A stretch of DNA of 64,000 nucleotides from Cheiracanthium punctorium (Eukaryota; Arthropoda; Arachnida; Araneae; Cheiracanthiidae). Below are positions 57,133 to 64,000 of the stretch, in pieces. The notes beneath the pieces are model-generated. The model made no database searches. It saw only the letters and a program-made list of their open reading frames with translations, and was not told the DNA's origin. Location: NCBI GenBank assembly GCA_038373885.1, contig JAWZYV010000136.1:461790-525789 (forward strand), in the 5' to 3' direction. Position 1 is the stretch's first letter. Each line of letters begins with the position of its first letter. A program made the position numbers and the translations under genes.

Positions 57133-57944
57133 GAAATCCGACGAAGGAAAAAGAAATGTCACTTCGATTCAAGGGCGGCTCCAGACTGAATTCTCGGAGG
57201 GGGCCATCGAACTTTTTACTTAGGTTTATAAGTTGTTCAAAATTCAAATTGAACGTGTGAAATCGTGAAGTATGCGAATCTAAAGTTGTAAAACAAAATT
57301 TCGGAGGGGGGCATGGCCCCTATGGCCCCCTCACTGGAGCCGCCCTAGCTTCGATTACGAACATGGTGACGAATCCCTCAATTTCCAGAAGAGAAATTTA
57401 GGACAAATGTCTTTTTTAGAATTTTGGATATACAGCTTGGGCATCATTAAATGAAAGATTTGACGCAATGAAAAATCACTGCGATAATTTTAGTTTCTTG
57501 TGTAATTTATCGGAAATCGATAATGCAGATTTGAAAATAAAATGCAGTAATTTAGAAAAATTGTTACAATATGGTGATAGTAAAGATATTAACACAGAAG
57601 AACTTTTTGACGAAATAGTAGTTTCCAAAGGCATTTTTACCGCCCGTATGAATGACCCATTCGATATTCTGAACTTAATGGTGTCAAATAAATTGTGCTT
57701 CCCGAAATTGAATATCATATTGAGAATACTACTCAGCATTCCTGTTAGTGTTGCTTGTAGCGAAAGATCATTCTCAAAATTAAAATTGATCAAGATGTAT
57801 TTACGGTCAAATATATCTCAGGAAAGACTCATAAATCTAGCTTTGATTGCTGTTGAAAATGAAATCTGTCAAGAGATAGATAGAAAAGAAATTGTAGAAA
57901 AGTTTGTAAATATGAAATGCAGGAAAATTAAATTTTCCCGATAA
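57112..57944 (+). pseudogene. hAT transposase pseudogene, C-terminal dimerisation domain
   Basis: Upstream pieces (EEIRRRKRKCHFDYEHGDES, then SLNERFDAMKN) are split by a MITE and frameshifts. A 158-codon open part (57468-57944) carries FPKLNIILRILLSIPVSVAC, then SERSFSKLKLIK and LRSNISQERLINLALI. This is the hAT C-terminal dimerisation signature (SVACSERSFS...L). The RNase-H-like core and BED-type N-terminus are absent. The domain normally holds the transposase multimer together. It stays open without stops, suggesting a comparatively recent element or simple chance. Confidence 0.82.
57180..57348. mobile_element. 169-bp hAT MITE inside hAT transposase remnant
   Basis: The exact duplication CTTCGATT occurs at 57172-57179 and 57349-57356. 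Ends read CAAGGGCGGCTCCAG and, reversed, CTAGGGCGGCTCCAG. Removing it rejoins the transposase reading CHF|DYEHG. Confidence 0.88.
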
Positions 57945-58295
57945 ATAAATTTATTATTATTTTTTTTTCAACAAATGCTTTCTTTAAAACTTATTTCTCC
58001 TGTTAAAAAAAAAAAAAAAAAAAAAAAAAGTTGGAAGGTGGGGGGGCGATTTTAGCTTTTTTTGCAGGCTGGCGCCGGATAACCTTTCGCCGACGCTGTT
58101 TAGAATTTTGTATAAACGTACAGTTAACAGTTTGAAAAATTCGCCTGTACTTCTATTTTTTATTTTCGCGGTGTTGCCACTACGTAAAAAAATATAGTTT
58201 TTATGGAAATGCCCTTTGTAGATGTAAAGTAGAAGGCTGAGTCACAAACTTTTAACCTGTTAATGGTGTTTTTGCTTGGGTTGTATTTATTCTAG

Positions 58296-58506
58296 ATATC
58301 ATACAGTGTATACAAGTCACCTTCCTACTTTCGATTCTGGGAGCATCCTATCCCAGATGTAGTGGTTTATGTGGAGCCGGACACTACGCAGCTTCGAGTG
58401 GACAACCTGGTGCCTTCCACCCGCTACCAGTTCAGCATCGCAGCTATTCCCACGGACGACACTTCCAAACCGGCTGCAAAAATAATTGTCAGCACAGCAG
58501 TGGCAA
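58296..58506 (+). CDS. exon encoding the rest of the fibronectin type III domain
   Basis: A 211-base exon lies between TTTATTCTAG and A|GTAAGT, phase 0 in and phase 1 out. It encodes ISYSVYKSPSYFRFWEHPIP, then VVVYVEPDTTQLRVDNLVP and STRYQFSIAAIPTD. These are strands C'-G of FN3 with the tyrosine corner (LVPSTRY.F.I.A). Joined to 47573-47667 it completes one domain whose outer boundaries are both phase 1, the shuffling-compatible arrangement of FN3 modules. The intervening intron is 10,628 bases and holds a Gypsy remnant and many DNA transposons. The exon stays free of stops, so it is very probably a live gene. Confidence 0.9.
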
Positions 58507-58592
58507 GTAAGTGTGGCTCTCGCATAACATTTTTTTAAGTTTACTGTTAGATGATGTGCGCAGGACTCGATCACCACCATTTTTGACCCAGG

Positions 58593-59362
58593 CAGTGGCG
58601 GATTTTGCTCTTAAGAGGCCCGAGGCGCAACTCAATTTTGAGGCCCCCCCCTCCTCAAAAAAAAAAAATAATAATAATAATAATAATTAAATAACCTTTA
58701 CATTATTACTAATTATTTTAAAATGTTTTGATTCCTTTTAAATCTAGTTCATGTCTAAAAACCAGGGCCTGACTTTCACTATAACACTTTTGTGCCCAGG
58801 GCACTTTTCAGATTTTGTGTCCTTTAGCTGGTTCAATTTTTGTGCCCCTGTGTATCGTGTTAAACTCAATTTTTTGGCTTATTTCTCCATGTGTGCCCAG
58901 GGCATGTGCACCAAGTGTCCGTCCGATAGTCAGGGCCTGCTACAAAAGGAGTATTAAAATTTTAAAATAATTTTTATGTTTATAGATTTGTTCATCTTAA
59001 AAAACATTTTTTATCTCAATAATTTTTGTACTACGTTTCACTTTTCATGATTAACACTAAATAAACATCAGCATACCTCTAAGTATAACCCAGCAACTGC
59101 AGTTTTATATTGATTATTTTTCACTGTTACTTAATTACGTCGAATTACTTTTTGTGGACCACTGGCATATGTCTTGTTTCAGTGATGAAAATTTTGACTA
59201 CTTAACAGGTACTTTTGACTACGTAACAGGTAAGGTCAGAACAAGGGAAACTTGATCAGAAACATATAGTTTTTTTCTTTCTGAAAACCGAATTTGGAGG
59301 CCCCTTAGAAATATGAGGCCCGAGGCGCGCGCCTCATGCGCCTATTGGGAAATCCGCCACTG
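58593..59362. mobile_element. 770-bp hAT-type element downstream of FN3 exon
   Basis: A duplication GACCCAGG/GGCCCAGG (one mismatch) flanks it at 58585-58592 and 59363-59370. Ends read CAGTGGCGGATTT on both sides. GAGGCCC/GGCGC tracts lie inside the ends, with (AAT)n at 58668-58687. It begins only 86 bases after the exon's donor. Confidence 0.78.
58763..58938. mobile_element. 176-bp MITE nested in hAT
   Basis: Ends read CAGGGCCTGACT and, reversed, CAGGCCCTGACT. TGTGCCCAGGGCA occurs inverted inside both ends. Flanks CTAAAAAC / CTACAAAA are a poor 8-bp match. Confidence 0.5.
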
Positions 59363-59370
59363 GGCCCAGG

Positions 59371-59663
59371 GATATATGAGGGGCCTTGCCAAATCATAAA
59401 TAATGTTCGAGAATTCCATAAAGGAAAACGGGGGGTGGGGGGTGTGTCGTGGACACGACCGTGTTTTCTACTGTACGTAACGGCCGTCCTAAAGGTCGGA
59501 TGCTTTCATTCTTTCACGTTCCGGGCACCGCTACACTCCAGTCATATGGTGTTTTATGGGCATCGCTGGATTGCTCTCGAGAACTCTTTTCCGACCGTTA
59601 ACGTTCTCTATATTTCGATTCGGCTTTTCGACGAGTATAGGCCAACGCTGCATTATTTATTTA
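59371..59663. other. GC-balanced non-coding segment
   Basis: Less AT-rich than most of the window, with an open frame on plus (59336-59779) that overlaps the hAT end and the Tc1 terminus. No domain recognised. Confidence 0.35.
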
Positions 59664-60033
59664 CACTCTGTAACAAAAAAATCGACACCCCAAGAAGGAA
59701 TCGCCCGATTATAATGAAATTTCGTATACAAAGACATTGGGACCGAACATGCAAACGATTAGAATCTCAAGTCCGATGAATGAATAGCGGAAGCACCTGC
59801 GCATGGGAACTGCGCATTCAGCAGGTGCATGCGAGGAGCGATTCTCAATCCGACGGTTAAAATTTCTGTTGCATTTCGACTGCGATATCTCACGTCGGCT
59901 GTGACAATGCCTCTCCGAAGGATTCGTGCGCATTAAGAGCATATGTCGGAGTTTGAAAGAGGTCGTGCGATCGGGTTGAAAGAGGCTGGTTGGACGAATC
60001 AAAGAATCGCTCGACATCTGCGTCGAAGCGATG

Positions 60034-61716
60034 CGGCTATGGACATTTTGCATGGTGTCTGAGTTCGAGGCTAAAATTCGTCTGCTGGCGGTATTTACAT
60101 CCGCCAGCTCCTATTGAAATGCATTCAGTATCCATTTTATAATGACTGTTTCTCATTATTAGAGCCGCTCGGAATGAGTTACTGTCTTTTTAATACTTAA
60201 ATAGATGGTTTAGAAGACGATGATATCGCATTTCGCTTCAAAACTTTGTTAATAAAAAGAATATTAGTGTTCTAAAATTATTACGTTATTGCAAACACGT
60301 ATAAATAATACATCATTGAGTTGATTTTGAGTTTTCTGAGTTTAAAATAGTACAAATATTCATTAAAAACCTCCCACACTTTTTTAAAGTACGATCTTTT
60401 AAATTATTTTTAGTATTTAATTATTATTAACATTTTAAATAAAATCTCACAATGAAGATGAAATTCATTTATAAAAAGCTATTATTTGTTAATGACTAAT
60501 ATTCTAGCTTCTTTTGCAACAGCTATATTTCTACTAGAAAGTGTCAAATAATCCCTTAGGTCCAAACGAGCTGAAACCGAAACTAATCATCACCATAAGA
60601 TCGTGCACGTGGAGTATCAAATACCGCCAAGTGACGTCACGTGCAAAATGTCCATTAGACGATGGTGGCAAGAGTGGGAAGGAAGGAAGGAAGGCACCCG
60701 CAGGGGGAGCTACTTTGCGCAAAAGAGCCCCCCCCCCCCCAGGGAAGACTTTATTTAAAACTCTCATAAAATTACAGAGCTCCTATACGCAGGAGAAACA
60801 ACAAAGCAGAAACAAGGGTAACCAGAAATACATCACAAATACCGAAAGACAAATACAAAATAATTAAATGAACAGTCAAAAGAATACAGATAGTACAGAC
60901 ATATAAAAACACCCAACAGCGGAGACAGCCATAAAATCTAAAGTACCAGACATCATAAAACAGAGTAAAATAACAGTTTAAAACAATATATACAGATCAA
61001 TTAACCGGACAAGCGCGAGCACTTAATCCAGTATAGGGTCATTACTTAAAAGCAGATAATATAATATAAAAGAGAAATAAAAGCATTTTATCGCTGTAGA
61101 AAAGAGCAGACATATAAAAATTAAAATATCAAACAACAGTAATAATTTCACTATAAAAGAAACATTTTTTTTTTGTTTCTTTTTCTTTTTTTCTTTCCTT
61201 AGAAGGAAATAAAGCCACATAATCCAGTCACGGGCAGCAAAAAACACACAGAATTGTTACCATTCAGTACAGGCTGACCCAGCAATTGTTTTCCAACGAA
61301 AATTAATTTGATACCTGGATCTTAATATTTGGTAAAGGCCATTGAGATTTTCATTGACTTGTTTGTTTTTTTTAATTAATTTTAAAAACAGTGATTTTGA
61401 GCCTGCGGATGACCCGCAGCCGAAGACACTTAAACCCTGACTGCAAAGTCCCAATATAAAGTGCATGGCCGAGCCAACAGCTCCAAAATCACATAACCCT
61501 GTTTCATGTTTACCCAGACGGAGGAGGAAGGCCGGAAAGGAGCCCTTACCACCAGTTATATAAGGAAGAGAGATATTATTTGTACTGTACTATTCAAACT
61601 GACGTCTTTCTCATAAGTATACGTCTCTCTGCCAGTCTCTCCAGAATCCCACAAGGCTTGCCAATCAGCAAGAATTTCCAATTTGATAGCCCTACTTAGG
61701 GCAGAAACTGGGATTG
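60034..61716. mobile_element. unclassified 1.7-kb insertion in the Tc1 relic
   Basis: Boundaries are inferred from the interrupted transposase (DAAM|LWQEW), with TATG at each junction. The interior contains GCTGGCGG...CCGCCAGC near the left end (60085-60112), a C-tract at about 60730, an A-rich half (60780-61130) and a GC-balanced end. No domain or TIR recognised. A retroposed transcript or a truncated retroelement is possible. Confidence 0.5.
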
Positions 61717-61825
61717 GTATGCTGTGGCAAGAGTGGGTCAACAACGCTAGATATCAGAGCGTCAAAATGGTTGCGGTCAACCGAGGGTCAAAACAGAACG
61801 GAAGGATAGAGCGATTGTCAGAGCT

Positions 61826-62408
61826 GGGACTCTACCACCATAGTATCGGAAAGCTTTCGCTAGCGAATATATCGAGCCTCCTCTTCTCATGACGTCACAA
61901 TCCGAGAAATATCCGATATGCCCTACTACGATCGTATCGTGATAGTTTCACTGTCGTATTGACTATCGGAAATATTGCTGTTTTTTCCCGACACGTTGGA
62001 TGAAGGCGAAAACTCGCATTCCGGTATCGGGGAGTACGAGATGGATGGGTTTTTATTGTGTGGATCGTGGAGTGTCAACTACTTCCACAAAAGGACTCCT
62101 CTCCCTAGCATGTTGGGTCTGTCAAAAACGGGCTTCCACTCGTGATGGATGTCTCCGGAGTCTTCGGAAATTCTGAAGACAACGCCTTCGTTTAAGAAAA
62201 AGGGGGAAAGCCTAGTGTTTTGATTGGTTGATCGCTCTGAGTGTCGGATAGACCTCTAGCAAGCACAAAAATACTCGCTTGTTTTATTCGACACTCATCG
62301 TGGTAGAGCCAAAAGGAGAGTCGCGGCTATTTATTCGAAGTATCTGACTATCCGTGAGCGAGAAATATCCGTCACGGATATTCTACGACACCATGGTAGT
62401 AGAGCCCC
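61826..62408. mobile_element. 583-bp TIR element with AGCT duplication
   Basis: Inverted ends read GGGACTCTACCACCATAGTA and, reversed, GGGGCTCTACTACCATGGTG. The 4-bp direct repeat AGCT flanks it (61822-61825 and 62409-62412). Joining the flanks with one AGCT restores the Tc1 reading IVRAVTAP exactly. A second TIR-like sequence (CATCGTGGTAGAGCC at about 62295) lies just inside the right end. No transposase. Four-base duplications are known for Sola- and Academ-like groups, but family is not established. Confidence 0.75.
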
Positions 62409-63426
62409 AGCTGTCACAGCACCGGATTCGTCGCCATCAATTGTCCGTCCTGTGACCCGCAGACAAGTATCCAACATGACCCTCACTGACGATTGAGAGA
62501 GCGGGATTTACGCTCGCACCGACCGTCACGCCGCTTGCCTCTCACGCGTGTACACCGTCAAGTCCGATTACTGTGGTGCCGGGCTCGATCGATCAACGGG
62601 GAACTGCGCGCTGACGTTTCCAGCTGTGTCCTGACGCTGACGATAACCGCAGACGTGTCCGCAGACTCCAGGGCAGAGGGGGGGGGGATCCTTGTCTGAC
62701 TATCGCACGCCACACAGGCCAACAATAAAGTGTTATGGTCCGGGGTGTCATCTCTTTTTATAGCCGGACACCTTGTGGATCGTGCGATCTGCGGTGCCAT
62801 GGCACATTTGACAGCACGAGCTGGCTATCTTTGATCCAGACCTGACGTTTACTCCACTACGGCAGAGTTGACTGATTCACAGCGTCGCTCTTTTAACATT
62901 TTGCATGCGCAACGACTCACATCTACCCTGTGTTACGTTCCTTTTGGACACCCTGTACTACTTTCAACACGATAATGCCAGGCCGCATACGGCACGTGTT
63001 GCTATGAGTTTCCTTCAAGCTTTCCCTGTACTTCCTTGGCCAGCTAGGTCGCCTGATCTCTCTCCCCAAGAGCACGTTTGGGACGTTATGGGAAGGCAAT
63101 TGCAACCCCCTCAAAATGTTGCTGACTTAGACCAACAGTTGGAGACAATGGCAAGAAATTCCCGCAGGACACCATCCGGGAACTTAGCCAGTCTGTTCCA
63201 CGCCGTGTGGCAGCTTGCATCGAGACCAGAGGTCGACCAAAGCATTATTGACTTCCTCCGTTTGTAATGGTCAAACTCTACAATAAATCATTCAATTGTT
63301 CGGAAACTTTAATCGTTTTCTTTTTTATATATGTTCTGAACATCCACCAATTTTTATCGCAATCGAACAATTCCTTCTTGGTGATAGAGTGTATTTTTTT
63401 ACTTTAACCCTATATATATTCGCAAC

Positions 63427-64000
63427 CATAAGCGTAAAGTTTTCAAAATTATTGGGGGGGGGGGCGGGCCTCACAACCACATATATTCACGTCTGTAGCG
63501 TATATACATATATGCGAGTTGCAAAAGTCGTAACACCCCCTCCCCTCCCTCCCCCATGAAAAATATCTGGCTAGGCCACTGATTCACGTACATATAACTT
63601 AGTTGCCTGCTACTACGGAATATAATTAACCACTTTTTCTACATGATTTTTTTGACTTAAAATACAGCAAAATTTTTGTGCTGCGCCCCGAGGTGGTTGC
63701 TATTTTGAAAAAAGTAATTAAAAAATATACTGTTTACAAAAAGTGGTTAGTTATATTCCGTAGTAGTTGGCAGCTATCACTTACTGTATATAAGTGTAAA
63801 TTCTTAGAGGGACTCGAACTCTATGGGTCCATAGAATTCTACACCAATGTAAGGTAAGCATCCATGCTAGTATCTTCCTACCATGTTATAAGTTAAAAAT
63901 GGAAGCAAAGTAAAAAATCCAAAGGAGGAAAAAAAAAAAAATTTTCGATGAGATAGTTGCATTTTAGACACATCTGAACTTTTCTTCATTTCATACTTTA
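63427..64000. mobile_element. hAT element, reverse copy of 5219-6073, cut by window end
   Basis: It begins CATAAGCGTAAAGTTTTC and follows the reverse complement of the 855-bp hAT to the window edge, including the nested TACTACGGAATATAA MITE (about 63603-63778). The upstream flank TTCGCAAC (63419-63426) would be the first half of its duplication. The second lies outside the window. Confidence 0.8.

Larger units (their letters stand above)
56340..58098 (+). mobile_element. hAT element with transposase remnant (1.76 kb)
   Basis: The exact duplication TTTAGAAT occurs at 56332-56339 and 58099-58106. Ends read CAGGGCCGGCGGAAGC and, reversed, CAGCGTCGGCGAAAGG. GGCGCC motifs lie near both ends. It contains a degraded transposase C-terminal half, a 169-bp MITE, a fragment of a GC-hexamer hAT, and a poly(A) at 58006-58029. 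Confidence 0.85.
55847..58218 (-). mobile_element. second internally deleted mariner, carrying a hAT element
   Basis: TIRs read CAAAGGGCATTCCATAAAAA and, reversed, CAAAGGGCATTTCCATAAAA, with TA at 55845-55846 and 58219-58220. Subtracting the hAT (56340-58098) leaves about 0.6 kb. The structure parallels the mariner at 5013: ends plus a transposase lacking its middle. Confidence 0.82.
59938..63267 (+). pseudogene. Tc1-family transposase pseudogene in three parts
   Basis: Part 1 (59938-60033) reads MSEFERGRAIGLKEAGWTNQ and RIARHLRRSDAAM. Part 2 (61717-61825) resumes LWQEWVNNARYQ and ends RKDRAIVRA. Part 3 (62409-63267) resumes VTAPDSSPSIVRPVTRRQV. It goes on, with frameshifts, to DLRSHRPSRRLPLT, then the intact C-terminal run FQHDNARPHTARV, PWPARSPDLSPQEHVWDVMG. 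The stretch holding the first catalytic Asp (normally SDES) is deleted. The second Asp and the Glu of the DD34E triad remain. Inactive. Confidence 0.75.
59664..63405 (+). mobile_element. old Tc1-like element split by two insertions
   Basis: The left terminal region (GTAACAAAAAAATCGACACC, CCAAGAAGGAATCGCCCGAT) has its reversed counterpart at about 63350-63405 (ACCAAGAAGGAATTGTTCGA). Transposase pieces lie in order between them. Subtracting an insert of about 1.68 kb (60034-61716) and one of 0.58 kb (61826-62408) leaves about 1.5 kb, a normal Tc1 size. Exact ends are eroded. Confidence 0.7.

Noticed and set aside
58317..58580. 87-codon minus-strand frame
   Set aside because: Antisense to the FN3 exon, with no domain, and it crosses the splice donor.
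63350..63405. exact right TIR end of the old Tc1 element
   Set aside because: Homology to the left end is clear, but insertions and substitutions prevent fixing the last base or a TA duplication.

Overview
This window looks like AT-rich, repeat-saturated intronic and intergenic DNA from an invertebrate animal. It contains GT-AG introns, tRNA-derived SINEs, DD34E/DD34D Tc1-mariner elements, hAT and piggyBac-type elements with clear target-site duplications, and long homopolymer and (TA)n/(CA)n tracts. The TE mix and a LINE-tail-like module ending in a (CA)n tract suggest an arthropod, perhaps a chelicerate. That assignment is an inference and nothing here proves it. There is no bacterial-style gene organisation, CRISPR array or rRNA gene.

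Host coding sequence is sparse. (1) On the + strand, two exons (47573-47667 and 58296-58506) have perfect splice sites. Together they encode one fibronectin type III domain with phase-1 outer boundaries. A 10.6 kb intron splits the domain and is packed with transposons. (2) On the - strand, a 484-bp terminal exon (12220-12703) encodes a protein ending in a SOCS box, with a poly(A) signal behind it. About 1.1 kb upstream lie a TATA box, an initiator and a discontinuous open frame. That frame is broken by three in-frame stops, so this gene may be decayed or only partly modelled.

Almost everything else is mobile DNA, and much of it is nested. From left to right: a pogo-like relic (406-1180); a palindromic piggyBac-type MITE family with nine or more copies or fragments; an internally deleted mariner (5013-6743) hit twice by hAT elements; a complete Tc1 element (8990-10398) whose 346-aa transposase has Glu at the first catalytic Asp position; a long-TIR element (14319-17414) holding a minisatellite-bearing repeat, a SINE and a 906-bp TIR element; two arms of a large inverted duplication (19.8-21.3 kb and 37.07-39.7 kb); a 2.6-kb hAT (22947-25556); several hAT MITEs with exact 8-bp duplications; a young SINE inside an older SINE (33.5-34.0 kb); a 14-unit, about 150-bp tandem array (43.96-46.14 kb); a Gypsy-like integrase remnant split by a TTAA hairpin MITE and a hAT MITE (49.86-51.1 kb); a second deleted mariner carrying a hAT with a transposase remnant (55847-58218); and an old Tc1 relic (59.66-63.4 kb) split by an unidentified 1.7-kb insert and by an element with an AGCT duplication.

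Nesting gives a relative chronology. The Tc1-mariner and Gypsy remnants are hosts, and hAT, piggyBac and pogo-like MITEs are the later arrivals. Filled and empty sites, and restored reading frames, confirm several boundaries. The best leads for novelty are the GC-hexamer hAT MITEs, the palindromic TTAA MITE family, the AGCT-flanked element, the 906-bp GGTACTTACG element and the SOCS-box locus. I found no convincing new multi-gene system.
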